DNA of 64,000 bases from Pirellula staleyi DSM 6068 (GCF_000025185.1 NC_013720.1:124001-188000); one strand, 5' to 3'. Shown: positions 26,680-36,542, counted from the stretch's first letter. The notes: generated from the letters alone by a model not told the origin. Translations and numbers: made by a program.

Positions 26680-26735
26680 GAGGTGGCAGCTGCCACTACC
26701 CAATGAATCATGGTCCGCTGAATCGTGGTTCGGTA

Positions 26736-26766
26736 TTGCACTGCCTGATGGTCAACAGCCTATAAT
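26736..26766 (+). promoter_or_regulatory. Candidate promoter for the Minf_1886-family gene
   Basis: A perfect TATAAT at 26761-26766 is preceded by TTGCAC at 26736-26741 with a 19-base spacer, slightly longer than ideal. It lies about 90 bases upstream of the gene at 26857. Confidence 0.45.
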
Positions 26767-26856
26767 TTGCGGTTTACGACGAATTTCATTCCCGATCTGT
26801 CGCGCGATCGATGTCGGTGATCGACGCCCCTCCTTCCTTCAGTTATTGCCGCTCCT

Positions 26857-27309
26857 ATGTCGCAGGAAATTCATCCGCTCGTCAAGCTGCTGTGCGAAGA
26901 TACCCGTTACAAGCTCGAGGCCTATCAATTTGTTCGCGCGGGGCTGAAATATGCCCAGGATGAGCTCGGTCTTGGAGCCGACGAACCTTCGTCCGAAGAA
27001 GAGGAAGCAGAAGCAGGAACCGAGCCGACGCTGTTTCAGCGGGGACCGGTGCGGCACGTGACCGGCCAAGATCTTTCGCGAGCGCTCAAAACATTTGCCC
27101 ACTCGCAGTATGGCTACATGGCCCGGCTGGTTCTCGCGTCGTGGGGCATTAAGAGCACCAGCGATTTTGGCGAGATTGTGTACAACCTGATCAAAATTGG
27201 CGAAATGACCAAATCGGCGCACGATCGCCGGGAAGACTTCGACGACGTCTACGATTTCCAGCAAGCACTGGAAGAAGAGTTCGAGATCACGCGCACCGCA
27301 GAAGAGTAG
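26857..27309 (+). CDS. Minf_1886-family protein (Verrucomicrobia/Planctomycetes-restricted)
   Basis: 150 residues, soluble. The features I associate with the family (TIGR04138) are present: the start IHPLVKLLCEDTRYKLEAYQ, written as LLxxDxRY-x-x-EAY, then VTGQDLSRALKTFAHSQYG, SWGIKSTSDFGEIVYNLI, and an acidic C-terminus (DFDDVYDFQQALEEEFE). A Glu-rich loop near residues 45-55 interrupts the two halves. The function is unknown for the whole family. It has its own likely promoter upstream and a hairpin just after the stop. Confidence 0.88.
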   Translation: MSQEIHPLVKLLCEDTRYKLEAYQFVRAGLKYAQDELGLGADEPSSEEEEAEAGTEPTLFQRGPVRHVTGQDLSRALKTFAHSQYGYMARLVLASWGIKSTSDFGEIVYNLIKIGEMTKSAHDRREDFDDVYDFQQALEEEFEITRTAEE

Positions 27310-27314
27310 CGTGG

Positions 27315-27333
27315 GGCCACTCCAGAAGTGGCC
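27315..27333 (+). terminator. Hairpin after the Minf_1886-family gene
   Basis: GGCCACT (27315-27321) pairs perfectly with AGTGGCC (27327-27333) around a 5-base loop, starting 5 bases after the stop codon. No T-run follows, so it may be a factor-assisted terminator or an mRNA end-protecting hairpin. Confidence 0.45.
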
Positions 27334-27447
27334 TGCTGCTTTGCGATGCGCTCGTTTCCGTCACGAATTAACGCAACTCCAACGTGCGTGGCTTGATCGT
27401 GTCGGTATGATGGGGTGGCAATCCACTTCTGCAGAAGGAACTTCACC

Positions 27448-28500
27448 ATGCATCCGCTCGGCTCACTCATCGCCACCGGCACCAAGCTCTACCTCGATTC
27501 GATCGATCCGCAGCTGGTGCTGCTCAATCGGAGCCTCGGAGCAAGCGGCGCCACTAGCAACCCAGTGATTGTTTCCGATCTGATCCGCACCGGAAGGTTC
27601 GATCAAGAGATTGTCGAACTCGTCAGCAGTGGGCTCTCCGACAGCGAAGTCGCTTGGAGCCTTACCGATAAACTTGTCACCAACGCCCAGCAAGTGTTTC
27701 AGCCTGTGTACGAAGCGACGAAGGCCGACGATGGCTATGTCAGCTTCGAACTCGATCCGCTGATTGAAGACCCTGCGGCCAACTTGCCCCATGCCGAGCG
27801 CGTTCGAATGTACGTCGAACTGGGGAAAAAATGGTCGGCCGGACATACCAACCGGATGATCAAAGTTCCAGCGACTCCGGCTGGCATCGAAGCGCTCGAG
27901 CCCCTCTGTGCGCTCGGCGTTTCGCTTAACGTCACTCTGATTTTCACGATGCGGCAGTACGAAGCGGCCCGCGATAGTGTGTGGCGCGGAGCGCAGCAGC
28001 GGGCGTCGCTCGAGAAGTTCAAAAGTGTCTACAGCATTTTTGTCTCGCGAGTCGACATCTACACCGAAAAGCAGGTCCCCGAGCTTTCGCCAGCTGCTCA
28101 AGGTCAAGTCGGCATCGTCAACTCGAAGTTAATTTGGAAAGCGAATCGCGAGTTTTGGGCCGATAAGCAGTGCCCTTTGGCGCAGGAGATGATTTTCGCG
28201 AGCACCGGCACCAAGAAGGCCGAGGATGCCCCGTGGAAGTATGTCGCCGCGCTCGCAGGGAGCGACATTCAAACGAATCCCCCCGGGACCAACGATGCGG
28301 TTGCCAGGTCGACCGAACTCTTCACGCGGCAAGTCGACGTCCTTCCTCCGGCCGAGGTGCTCGAGGAGATTCGCACGAAGGTCGATGCCGTGAAACTCGA
28401 AACCGTGCTGATGGACGAGGGGATCAAAAAGTTCGCCGATCCTCAGAAAGCGCTCCTCAAGCTGATCGCCGACAAGCGTGCTCAGCTCGTCTCGACGTAA
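27448..28500 (+). CDS. Transaldolase-family protein
   Basis: 350 residues from ATG at 27448, preceded by GAAGGAA; an upstream in-frame ATG at 27415 lacks a ribosome binding site. Transaldolase moves a dihydroxyacetone unit between sugar phosphates in the pentose phosphate pathway. The beta/alpha-barrel motifs are present: [12 protein letters not shown] near the N-terminus, the Schiff-base lysine in [30 protein letters not shown], and [13 protein letters not shown]. The length and [17 protein letters not shown] resemble the TalAB-like longer class and not the short fructose-6-phosphate aldolase. No pentose-phosphate partners are adjacent. Confidence 0.92.
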   Translation: MHPLGSLIATGTKLYLDSIDPQLVLLNRSLGASGATSNPVIVSDLIRTGRFDQEIVELVSSGLSDSEVAWSLTDKLVTNAQQVFQPVYEATKADDGYVSFELDPLIEDPAANLPHAERVRMYVELGKKWSAGHTNRMIKVPATPAGIEALEPLCALGVSLNVTLIFTMRQYEAARDSVWRGAQQRASLEKFKSVYSIFVSRVDIYTEKQVPELSPAAQGQVGIVNSKLIWKANREFWADKQCPLAQEMIFASTGTKKAEDAPWKYVAALAGSDIQTNPPGTNDAVARSTELFTRQVDVLPPAEVLEEIRTKVDAVKLETVLMDEGIKKFADPQKALLKLIADKRAQLVST

Positions 28501-28617
28501 CGGTTCAGCGGGCGAGCGAGACCTGCTAGCGTGAGGCCTGGCGATCTGTTTTGCGCTGCGGGTTTTGTGGTTTGGTCTTGCTACATCCGCTGCGCCGTGT
28601 GACTATACTTCCACTCT

Positions 28618-30024
28618 ATGGAACCTCAGGCTGGGCAGCACGATTCGACGCTTCGGAACCCCTCCGATTCGCTTGCCCCACCCCCGAGCGCGGCCGCTCC
28701 CGCGAAGCGCCTCAGCGGCGAACTTTCCCCTGCGGAAACACACCCCGCCGAGCGCCGCAACTTCTTGCTGATGGTCACCTATCAGATCCTGATGCGCACC
28801 GGGTGGATCTTCAAAACCGAGAGCAGCATCATGCCCGCGGTGATCGATTCACTGGGCGGTACGGGATGGATGCGCGGTGCTCTGCCGCTGCTGAATCGGT
28901 TTGGCCAAAGTGTGCCGCCGATGTTGCTGGCTCGGCACATCAAAGGGCTCGCGCAGAAGAAGTGGGCCTTTGTCGGCACCACCACCTCGATGGTCGCGAT
29001 GTTCCTGGCGATCACCTCGATCTGGCTCATCCCGGGGCTGAAAGACTCCCCCTACGCCCGCTATATCTACCTGGCGATCTACGCCCTCTTCTTCGCCGCT
29101 ATCGGCGTGAATCAACTCGCCTACAACACGCTGCAAGGCAAACTGATCCGCGTTCGAAGTCGGGGCCGATTGCTGATGATCGCCGACACCATCGGCGCAG
29201 CCACTGCTATCGCCTGCGCGCTGCTCCTCTTGCCGCGCTGGCTCCACGAAGACCATGCCGACTTCGCCTGGATTTTCGGTTTCTCGACTGGCCTGTTCGC
29301 CGCCGCTTCCATCATTGCCTGGATGCTGGTCGAGAGTCCTGACAGCGCCGAGCAACGCGAGGAAAAACGAGAGCCGGTCTTCGCCGCCGCTTGGCAGGTT
29401 TTGAAAAGCGATCGCCCGTTTCGCCGACTTTGCATTGTCGCGGGACTCTTCAGCAGCAGCCTCGTGTTGTTCCCTCACTACCAGGCGATTGCAAGCGAGG
29501 AACTGAACCTGGGAACTCCCTACCTGATGTGGTGGGTGATTGCCCAGAATGTTGGGACGGCGATTTTCAGTGTACTCACGGGTCCATTAGCCGATCGTTT
29601 TGGAAATCGGCTGTCACTGCGGCTCCTCACCATCTTGATCTGCCTCGCTCCCCAAACCGCGCTGTGGCTTTCGTTTAATCCCGAGATCGGAAAAGTCGGG
29701 TTTTTCATGGTCTTTCTGCTCGTGGGGATGACTCCCGTCGCGCAAAAATCATTCAACAACTACACGCTCGAACTTACCACGCCCGAAAATCACCCGCGTT
29801 ATCTCAGCACGCTGTCGCTCTGCATGGCGCTGCCGATTTTCTTTTCGATCCTGGTGGGATACTTCGTCGATTGGCTGGGCTTTACGGCTGTCTATCATGC
29901 TGTGACTGTGCTGCTGGTCATCGGCGCGATCCTCAGTTTTCGGCTGATCGAGCCGCGTCATAAGCTCGAAGCTGCGAGCCTCGTAACTCCCTCCGCCATT
30001 CCCCCTGCCGACGATAGTCTGTAG
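28618..30024 (+). CDS. Major facilitator superfamily transporter
   Basis: 468 residues with about twelve hydrophobic segments and a hydrophilic N-terminal extension of about 48 residues rich in Pro, Ala and Glu. Loop residues such as RVRSRGRLLMIADT after the fourth segment and GPLADRFGNRLSLRLLT between segments eight and nine are MFS-like. The substrate is unknown. TATACT at 28604-28609 lies only 8 bases before the ATG; if it is the -10, the message is nearly leaderless or translation starts further in. The HAD phosphatase gene follows after 23 bases, suggesting a two-gene unit. Confidence 0.88.
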   Translation: MEPQAGQHDSTLRNPSDSLAPPPSAAAPAKRLSGELSPAETHPAERRNFLLMVTYQILMRTGWIFKTESSIMPAVIDSLGGTGWMRGALPLLNRFGQSVPPMLLARHIKGLAQKKWAFVGTTTSMVAMFLAITSIWLIPGLKDSPYARYIYLAIYALFFAAIGVNQLAYNTLQGKLIRVRSRGRLLMIADTIGAATAIACALLLLPRWLHEDHADFAWIFGFSTGLFAAASIIAWMLVESPDSAEQREEKREPVFAAAWQVLKSDRPFRRLCIVAGLFSSSLVLFPHYQAIASEELNLGTPYLMWWVIAQNVGTAIFSVLTGPLADRFGNRLSLRLLTILICLAPQTALWLSFNPEIGKVGFFMVFLLVGMTPVAQKSFNNYTLELTTPENHPRYLSTLSLCMALPIFFSILVGYFVDWLGFTAVYHAVTVLLVIGAILSFRLIEPRHKLEAASLVTPSAIPPADDSL

Positions 30025-30047
30025 GTCTTCCGTGGTAAGTCTTCGCC

Positions 30048-30635
30048 ATGATCCAAGGTGTCATCTTCGATCTCGATGGAACGCTCGCCGATTCGCAGCT
30101 CGACTTCGAGGCGATGCGCGATGAAATGCAGCTTCCGGCGGGCCAACCTATTCTCGAAGCCGTTGCTGCACTCCCGGCCGAGCGGCAGCACGAGTGCCAT
30201 GCCATCTTGCGCCGGCACGAGCTCGAAGGAGCTGCTCGCGCGACACTCCTTCCTGGAGCTGGCGAGCTGCTGTCGCAGCTCGAGAGCCGCTCGATGCCGA
30301 TTTCGATCGTCACCCGCAACAGCCGCGAGGTGACAGCCGCGACACTGTCGAAGCTCGGCATTCGCTCCTCACTCGTCATCACGCGCGACGATGGCCCGGT
30401 GAAACCCGATCCGTGGGGAGCGCTCGAAATCATTCGTCACTGGAAATTCGATCCCCGCTCGCTCGTGATGATTGGCGACTGGGTCTTCGACATCGCATGT
30501 GGCCATGCGGCGGGAACATGGACCGTGCTGCTGACGTCGAGCGACGACGAGGCACGCTGCACGCCGCAGCCCGATTTGATCCTGCCGTCGCTGGCCCACT
30601 ACGACGAGCTGCTAGCGTGGATCGACGATCGCTAA
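30048..30635 (+). CDS. HAD-superfamily phosphatase (phosphoglycolate phosphatase-like)
   Basis: 195 residues, cytoplasmic. Motif I is IFDLDGTLADS at the N-terminus (nucleophile Asp9 and acid Asp11), motif II is SIVTRNS, motif III includes the lysine of GPVKPDP, and motif IV is MIGDWVFDIACG. A small helical cap (about residues 18-70) places it in subfamily IA, with phosphoglycolate or another small phosphate ester as likely substrate. Follows the MFS gene by 23 bases. Confidence 0.9.
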   Translation: MIQGVIFDLDGTLADSQLDFEAMRDEMQLPAGQPILEAVAALPAERQHECHAILRRHELEGAARATLLPGAGELLSQLESRSMPISIVTRNSREVTAATLSKLGIRSSLVITRDDGPVKPDPWGALEIIRHWKFDPRSLVMIGDWVFDIACGHAAGTWTVLLTSSDDEARCTPQPDLILPSLAHYDELLAWIDDR

Positions 30636-30828
30636 AACGTTGGTCCTGCAGCTTCTACTCGCCGCTACAGGCCGTTTTCCGCTGAAAAAACGGACTTTGG
30701 CGAAATCGGCCTTTCAGCTATGCTCTGGGCCGGTTGAAATCCCGCTCAACCATCGTGCGCGCGACAAGTCAGGACGACACCTCGCTAGCAGCACGCTTTC
30801 GACAACCTGCCGCATAAGGCCCTCACGG

Positions 30829-32160
30829 ATGACTTGCACGGCCCTTCTCCGACTGGCATCGACGTTCACTTGCCATGCTTCGCGTTTTGCTCCGGTGGCT
30901 GCGCTGCTGCTGGGGACTAGCGCACTGGCACAAACCTACGTCGCTCCTTCCGGCGCTTCGCGCTATGCTCCTCAAACAGCAGCGCCTGCGCCAGTGCCGC
31001 AAACGGCTCCCCGCGCTGCTGGTCCGATGCAGCCAGCGATGCGACAAGGCCCCGCTCCAGCAGGCCCCGCACAACCCACCTACACGCAGCCAAATTACAC
31101 GCAGCCCGGACCGACACAGCAGAACCCTGTCCGTCAGGTCGATCTGCAGCAGCCGATTCGTCAGCCTCAGCCCGGCGCACAACCGGGCGCTCAACCAGCA
31201 ACACCTGCAGGCCCCCAGCCCGGTCGACCGATTGGTCCAGGCAATGTGCAGCTGATTCCACGCCCCGCTGAACCAGCTGCTCCGCAAGCGCCGGCCTGGT
31301 ATCCACTCGATGCCAAAGTGCAAGCTTGGGTCGATAACGTCCTGGGCTACTGGCAACAGCGGAGCTCGAAAGTCGAAACCTATCGCTGCAAGTTTCAGCG
31401 CTGGGACTACGACCCGATCTTTGGTCCTAAAGATCCTTCGGTTCCGAAAACGTTTGCCGAAGGTGTGATTCAGTACGCCCAGCCCGATAAAGGTTTGTTC
31501 CGACTCGAAAAGCTGAGCAACTACGTGGCTGCCACTCAAGCTGGCGAACAACCCTCGTACGTTCCACAAACGGGCGTGCTCGGTGAACACTGGATTTGCG
31601 ATGGTCAGCGCGTGTTCGAATTCGATGCGCGTCAGAAAAAAGTGATCGAGCGCATTTTGCCCGCCGAGATGCAAGGGAAAGCGATCGCCGATGGCCCCCT
31701 GCCGTTTCTGTTTGGAGCGGACGCCGCCAAGATCATGAGCCGCTATTGGCTTCGACCCCTCACCCCTCCTGAAGGCGTGAAGGGAGAATACTGGCTCGAA
31801 GCCGTTCCGAAATCGCGCGCCGATGCCGCCAACTTCAAGATGGTGCACATCATCATCGACGAGAAAGAATTCCTCCCCCAAGGGTTGCAGGTCTTTCCGC
31901 CGAACTACGACCCGAAGACCAATCCTGTGCGAACCGCGTACATCTTCAAAGAACGCGAAGTGAACAAGGTGAACCTGCTCAACAAACTCAATCCGTTTTT
32001 GAAAGAGTTCTTTGAGCCGCAAACACCGTCGGGCTGGGAACGGATTGTCGAGAACCTGAATGTGCCACCAGGACCAGGTCCGGCAGCGCAGCCCCAGCCT
32101 TCGCAGGCGACACGTCCGGCAGCTCCGGCACCGACCGGCCCCACGCCGATTCCGCGCTAA
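30829..32160 (+). CDS. Exported TIGR03009-family planctomycete protein
   Basis: 443 residues from ATG at 30829, which puts a signal peptide at the N-terminus (FAPVAALLLGTSALAQ); the frame is open 63 codons further upstream but without signal-like sequence. Residues about 25-165 are a Gln/Pro/Ala-rich low-complexity linker with repeated YTQP and PGAQ-type words. The C-terminal domain (VQAWVDNVLGYWQQRSSKVE, then TYRCKFQRWDYDPIF, GVIQYAQPDKGLFRLEKL, HWICDGQRVFEFD) matches the TIGR03009 family, which is all but confined to planctomycetes; the fold looks like the LolA/LolB lipoprotein carriers. The tail is Pro/Ala-rich again. Periplasmic; function unknown. Confidence 0.85.
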   Translation: MTCTALLRLASTFTCHASRFAPVAALLLGTSALAQTYVAPSGASRYAPQTAAPAPVPQTAPRAAGPMQPAMRQGPAPAGPAQPTYTQPNYTQPGPTQQNPVRQVDLQQPIRQPQPGAQPGAQPATPAGPQPGRPIGPGNVQLIPRPAEPAAPQAPAWYPLDAKVQAWVDNVLGYWQQRSSKVETYRCKFQRWDYDPIFGPKDPSVPKTFAEGVIQYAQPDKGLFRLEKLSNYVAATQAGEQPSYVPQTGVLGEHWICDGQRVFEFDARQKKVIERILPAEMQGKAIADGPLPFLFGADAAKIMSRYWLRPLTPPEGVKGEYWLEAVPKSRADAANFKMVHIIIDEKEFLPQGLQVFPPNYDPKTNPVRTAYIFKEREVNKVNLLNKLNPFLKEFFEPQTPSGWERIVENLNVPPGPGPAAQPQPSQATRPAAPAPTGPTPIPR

Positions 32161-32365
32161 GCGCCCGATCGATCGCGCGTGCATAACCGCTATAGATGCG
32201 ACACGCGCTCTGCAGCGAACGATTGCAAAGCTTTCGTTCCCAGGGCTACTTTCCACAGAACGAACAACCGGAGATCGATCCGGGTTGTCAAAGAATCGAC
32301 CCCCGCTGGTTCGATACCATCATAGCGGCTCACCGTGGCAGGACTGTGCCCAGGAGCACCTCACC

Positions 32366-32677
32366 ATGATGGAATTCAATCGCAATCAGTATCTGATGGC
32401 CGGGCTAGTAATCCTACTGCTCGGCATTCAACTCCGCTCAATCGATGCGGTGGTGCTCAACGAGCGCGCCACAAAGTTTCTTGCTCAGCGGATGCAAGAT
32501 ATCAAAGGGACCGAGATCGCCAGTACGAGCGATCTGGCGACGCACTACGCGGCCAATCAGCCTGTCGCAACGGTCAAACATCGCATGGAGCCACCAAAAT
32601 GGCTCGGCTGGGCACTCGTGTCGGTTGGCAGCGTGCTGGTGCTCCACAGCTTGGCGCTGAAAAAACCGGGGGGCTGA
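32366..32677 (+). CDS. Small two-segment membrane protein
   Basis: 103 residues from ATG at 32366, with AGGAG 9 bases upstream. Two hydrophobic segments, near residues 10-22 (YLMAGLVILLLGIQLR) and near 82-96 (LGWALVSVGSVLVLHSL), flank a hydrophilic loop of about 60 residues. Both ends would be on the same side. Ends 32 bases before a convergent gene. I do not recognise the family. Confidence 0.7.
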   Translation: MMEFNRNQYLMAGLVILLLGIQLRSIDAVVLNERATKFLAQRMQDIKGTEIASTSDLATHYAANQPVATVKHRMEPPKWLGWALVSVGSVLVLHSLALKKPGG

Positions 32678-32709
32678 TCGCCCGCTCGCTACCGGCCACT
32701 TTTCGCAGG

Positions 32710-33609
32710 TTACTGCGCGACGCCGATCCCGCGCAGCGATGTTTCACCTGGAAACAGCCGCGTTCCCGACTGCAGCTCGCGCACATCGCGGAGCGGGTTC
32801 CAAGGTCGCAGTCGAACCACTTCGGTGGTCGCTTCCCATTGACCATCTCCCGGCACGACCAACTTGGCGACGACCGTCCCTAGCGGTTTGAACTTCGTGC
32901 TCGTCGCGGGTCGAATCGCCCCTAGCGGTAAGCGAATCGCATAGCCGCGCGTTGTCCACGCACTCGGCTGGAGCTCGCGCGACCAACGTCCGATCGGCAC
33001 AATCGACTGGCCTGCTGCAAACGACGAGGCTTGTAGGTCGCGATACTCGAGTCCCCACAGCGTCACATCGATTCGACCACTCGTGCTAGTGAGTTCGCCA
33101 CGCGAATTGATCGGCTGAACGTAAACCAGCAGCCCGTCGGACTCGGCCGATCCGTTCCACGAAGCCATGTGCGCGTCGATCACTAGTTGCATGAGGCGTG
33201 GCGCTGGCAGAGCTCTCTCGACTTCGCTCACTTTTTCCTCTGCGCGCTGCGTTGCAACTTCCGCGCGATTGTCGAGCACAATCCGGATCGACTTCTTGAC
33301 CGGTGGACGATTCGTCCGGAGTTTCTCCGCCACAATACGGAGCTGATCGATCGAGATCTCTGCGCCGTCGAGCCGCGCGGAGACGAGCGAGGCGTAGTTC
33401 AGCTGACGAGTGATCGAGGTCGATTCGGTACCGAACTCGATAGCGAGTCGATCGGCTGAATGACTGGCGACGAGTTGACCTTGAAAGACTCGTCCACTGG
33501 CGAGTGCAACTTCTACCTCGGCGCCTCGCACATTTCCTTTGAGCGCAAAAATCACCAGGATCAGCGCCACGGCAAAGGCGACGCGCCGCAGCAGTCGGTT
33601 ACTTATCAT
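32710..33609 (-). CDS. Exported hypothetical protein
   Basis: 299 residues from ATG at 33609, which follows GAGAA; 16 further in-frame codons upstream are probably not translated. The N-terminus is a signal peptide or anchor (LLRRVAFAVALILVIFALKG, then NVRGAE). The next ~60 residues (VEVALASGRVFQGQLVASHS, then DRLAIEF) look like a small beta-rich domain of the kind that holds a glyph-like value table in planctomycete exported proteins; the middle is a charged helix; the C-terminal 150 residues are beta-rich with aromatic residues. Divergent from the small exported gene at 34027. Function unknown. Confidence 0.65.
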   Translation of the reverse strand: MISNRLLRRVAFAVALILVIFALKGNVRGAEVEVALASGRVFQGQLVASHSADRLAIEFGTESTSITRQLNYASLVSARLDGAEISIDQLRIVAEKLRTNRPPVKKSIRIVLDNRAEVATQRAEEKVSEVERALPAPRLMQLVIDAHMASWNGSAESDGLLVYVQPINSRGELTSTSGRIDVTLWGLEYRDLQASSFAAGQSIVPIGRWSRELQPSAWTTRGYAIRLPLGAIRPATSTKFKPLGTVVAKLVVPGDGQWEATTEVVRLRPWNPLRDVRELQSGTRLFPGETSLRGIGVAQ

Positions 33610-34026
33610 CGACGGTTCTCCCAGCGGCACCTGCGAATCCCGTTTTCCCGAGGTCACGACCTCCGAGGAAAGGGGCTCCTAGCGGTGCTCTGCCAGGTAG
33701 AAAGCAACTCCGAGGCCAGCGGCGCGAGAGTGAGCCTCGCGAGCCTTCAGCCACCTCTCAAACTGCTGTCTCGCAGGGACTTAGACGAAGAATTCCACTG
33801 GTTTTTAGTCACTTTCAGCAGGTTGCCTTTTCGCCACATGATGCCGGGACGCGTCAGCGGCGCTTCTGCGCTGGTGGCGTGCGGGCAACGTCCGGCAGAA
33901 TCTGTTTCTTCCTTACGTTCGCTACGTTCCGGCCTCGCCCCCTCGGACGACGAATTATGACCTAGAGTTGCAGCATCGATTTCACGATCGAGCTCTCGTT
34001 TCGTGCGCGTAAGAAGGATAGGCGGA
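33610..34026. other. Divergent intergenic region, 417 bases
   Basis: Upstream regions of two exported-protein genes face each other here. I see no clear promoter pair, hairpin or repeat. A short AT-richer stretch (about 33780-33835) is the likeliest promoter area. Confidence 0.4.
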
Positions 34027-34413
34027 ATGCTCAACCGACGGATCTGGCAATTGGGAATCGCAGCGGCGACAGCGCTTGCGTTTGCGCCAAAAGCGACAGC
34101 CGAAGAAGCTGGCCAGCCAGTCAGCACGAAGCGATTGGCCCGGCAAGAGGGAGCGGCCGGTCAGAGGCAGCGCGAAGGGTCGAAACTCGAAAGTGTCGAG
34201 GGGCACTTCGAGTTCTCGGGAGATCGCATCAGCTTCCAAACCATCGCAAGCCAAGAGAGTTTTCGCTTGCTCGAAAATCTCTCCCTCGAGCGCGTCAGCA
34301 AAGTGCTTGGCGAAGATCGCGAACCACAAACCTGGATCGTCAGTGGTCTGGTGACCGAGTATCGCGGCAGCAATTATCTGCTGATCAGCAAAGCGATTCT
34401 CAAGACGCTTTAA
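34027..34413 (+). CDS. Small exported hypothetical protein
   Basis: 128 residues from ATG at 34027, with AAGGA upstream; an in-frame ATG at 34003 is less well placed. The N-terminus is a signal peptide ending around ATALAFAPKATAEE. The mature part has a basic linker and a compact beta-rich C-terminus ending in WIVSGLVTEYRGSNYLLISK, a pattern I have seen at the ends of other small planctomycete exported proteins. Convergent with the Tad operon end. Function unknown. Confidence 0.65.
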   Translation: MLNRRIWQLGIAAATALAFAPKATAEEAGQPVSTKRLARQEGAAGQRQREGSKLESVEGHFEFSGDRISFQTIASQESFRLLENLSLERVSKVLGEDREPQTWIVSGLVTEYRGSNYLLISKAILKTL

Positions 34414-34470
34414 GCGTTCTGTTTTTTCAGCGCGCGATTCTGCGACTCTCCACAGGCAATCAAGCCGCAC

Positions 34471-35988
34471 TCACTCGACGAGAAACACATCTTCCGCTGG
34501 CGGCAACAACGTCGACGGATTGATGTCGAGATCCAAGATCGCCAGCATGCGCATCGTGCCGCAAACGAAGCGGGCATCGTAGTCGCCGAGTCCTGCCAGC
34601 AGCACATGCCCCCACTTGCTGTAAGTGGTGCCGCTGTACTGACCGTTTCCGAGCAGCGTTTCCTGCACCAGCACAATCGGGCGGCGATCGTGCCGGCGCT
34701 GAAAGATCAGCATGTCGTGATATGGACTTGCTGGATCGTTCAGCGGTTTGAAGCTGCTGCCAAGCAGGCCAATGTTGATCAGCGCGCTGGGGAGCAAGTT
34801 TCCGAGGTCCTGATGTGGCGGGTCTGTCTCGCCATCGGCTGAATCGGGAAACGTTCCGCCTGCGGGGTTATACGAACTGTTGTCGGTGATGTAGAACATC
34901 ACCCCCTCAGCGTCGACCTCTCCTGCCAGGACCTTCAGCGGGATTTGTGTAATCGGGCTTTTGCCCCGAATGATGTAGACACCCGGCCGAAACTCGACGC
35001 GACCACTCACGACATCAATCCACTCATAAACGCCTGGATTGAGCGTGATTTTCGGGCCGATCAGCGGGATGCCAATGATTGTGCGTCCCCCCTGCATTGT
35101 CGCCGACACATTCGCCGAGTCGATGCTGATCGAGGGTGGGGCAAGATGTTGAAGCGGATCGGGGACCGGCAATCGATTGGCGTGAAAAGGGACATCAGCC
35201 TCGGGATTCAGCGTGCCGAAGTGCTTGTAGTTACTCACCCCTCCGACGATCCGCAGATCTTCCGTTTGCAGTTTGGTGAGACCCACAATCGGCGTACAAG
35301 TGACCGCTTTTTTAAGTGGCTTCACGACACCGGCTGGCAAACCATACTCATCTTCGCCTCCCCACTCGGTGTTCACATGCATCGCGCCGTGGACTTGCAC
35401 CCGCCCAAGCCCGAGGACTTCCACACCACCGAGGAGCGCTGGTAGTGGTGGCAAAATCGGGGTGAGTGCACCGAGCGAAAAGTTATCGGGATTGGGATCG
35501 AGCACCACGATTGACGCTCCTTCCGTAACCGGTTCAAAACCGGCCACAGCGCGGCAGCGGATATCGTTCGACGTCGCTCCTCCGACAACATGCATAAAGA
35601 AGGTCGGGAGTTCGTAGTCGACAATCACCTCGACATGCTTGGCGCTACCGGCGTATGGTCCCGAAGTGGGTGGTGAATGAACCGTCACATTCGCGCTGCT
35701 GATCTGATTGTGAACTCGCACCGTTTCGGTCGCTTCCGCAAGCACCTCTGCCGTGGTCGAGCCCTGTTGTTTTTCCATCGCAGCAGCAGTAGCCGCCGCA
35801 TCAGCCGCATGCTGCGCTTGGCGATGTTCCGACAGCAGCATGCCGGTATCCATCACCAGGCCAATCATGCCGCATAGCGACGGAAGCAAGATCGCCAGCA
35901 GGACCAGCACTTTGCCTCGGCGCTGTTTTTCTCGTGTTTTTCGGGCGAATTTTGACGAAGAGATGTTTATCAGTTGCTGCGAGTGCAT
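34471..35988 (-). CDS. tadG: TadG-like pilus assembly protein
   Basis: 505 residues; last gene of the Tad operon. ATG at 35988 has AAGGAG 8 bases upstream. The N-terminal hydrophobic segment (KVLVLLAILLPSLCGMIGLV) followed by DTGMLLSEHRQAQHAADAAA is the signature of the TadE/TadG-like (Tad, PF13400) domain: the protein is anchored by this pseudopilin-like helix and the Ala-rich continuation. The large C-terminal part is beta-rich with Gly/Pro-rich turns (GVYEWIDVVSGRVEFRPGVY, then IIRGKSP), exposed outside the inner membrane, and could be an adhesin or scaffold. It lacks an obvious von Willebrand domain, which many TadG proteins have. Confidence 0.85.
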   Translation of the reverse strand: MHSQQLINISSSKFARKTREKQRRGKVLVLLAILLPSLCGMIGLVMDTGMLLSEHRQAQHAADAAATAAAMEKQQGSTTAEVLAEATETVRVHNQISSANVTVHSPPTSGPYAGSAKHVEVIVDYELPTFFMHVVGGATSNDIRCRAVAGFEPVTEGASIVVLDPNPDNFSLGALTPILPPLPALLGGVEVLGLGRVQVHGAMHVNTEWGGEDEYGLPAGVVKPLKKAVTCTPIVGLTKLQTEDLRIVGGVSNYKHFGTLNPEADVPFHANRLPVPDPLQHLAPPSISIDSANVSATMQGGRTIIGIPLIGPKITLNPGVYEWIDVVSGRVEFRPGVYIIRGKSPITQIPLKVLAGEVDAEGVMFYITDNSSYNPAGGTFPDSADGETDPPHQDLGNLLPSALINIGLLGSSFKPLNDPASPYHDMLIFQRRHDRRPIVLVQETLLGNGQYSGTTYSKWGHVLLAGLGDYDARFVCGTMRMLAILDLDINPSTLLPPAEDVFLVE

Positions 35989-36009
35989 CGCTCAATCTCC
36001 TTGCTGCTA

Positions 36010-36501
36010 TTAATGCGCAACGCGCATCACCGACTTACCACGGAGCGGAATCGAGACGTAATTCGAGATGAGCGGAACCACACTTTGATGCTGACAAGTG
36101 ACGGTCGCTTCGACTCGATCATCGACAGCATTCCCACCATCGGGCCACTCGATGCGAATCGTCACGAGATCGGGATCGATCGTCATCAAGATTGGCGCGA
36201 TCGCATCCGCCACGGGATGATCGTCTCCCCCTAGAACCTCGAGTTCAGCAGGTCCCCATGTTCCTAGAGCATTCGGCGCGTTCTCGCCACGCACAATCGC
36301 TGCGCGGGCTGCGCGGCGCGCTGCCTCGGCCATCACTTCACTACGCACAAGCGCTAGCGACAGCTCGAGCATTCCGAGTAGCAAGAGCGCCACCACCGAG
36401 AGGACAATCGCCGACTCGACCATCGTTCCTCCGCGTCGCAACCGCTTCGCAGCGCGATTTCCTCGGCGTTTTTTAGCAATTGGAAACTTTCGATGGATCA
36501 T
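36010..36501 (-). CDS. TadE-like minor pseudopilin
   Basis: 163 residues from ATG at 36501, selected because AAGGAG lies 7 bases upstream. After a basic leader (KRLRRGGTMVESA) comes a single hydrophobic helix (IVLSVVALLLLGMLELSLAL) with the Glu at +5 relative to the Gly, the layout of TadE/TadF pseudopilins cleaved by the TadV peptidase. The C-terminus is a small soluble domain. Sits 21 bases upstream of the TadG-like gene. Confidence 0.85.
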   Translation of the reverse strand: MIHRKFPIAKKRRGNRAAKRLRRGGTMVESAIVLSVVALLLLGMLELSLALVRSEVMAEAARRAARAAIVRGENAPNALGTWGPAELEVLGGDDHPVADAIAPILMTIDPDLVTIRIEWPDGGNAVDDRVEATVTCQHQSVVPLISNYVSIPLRGKSVMRVAH

Positions 36502-36542
36502 GGGCAAACTCCTTCGCAGCATCATGTGCCACGTTCTCAACC

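Noticed and set aside
26683-26696. 14-bp perfect palindrome GTGGCAGCTGCCAC after the RicT-like gene
   Set aside because: No loop and no T-run, so not a good terminator; a single short palindrome is expected by chance at this GC content.
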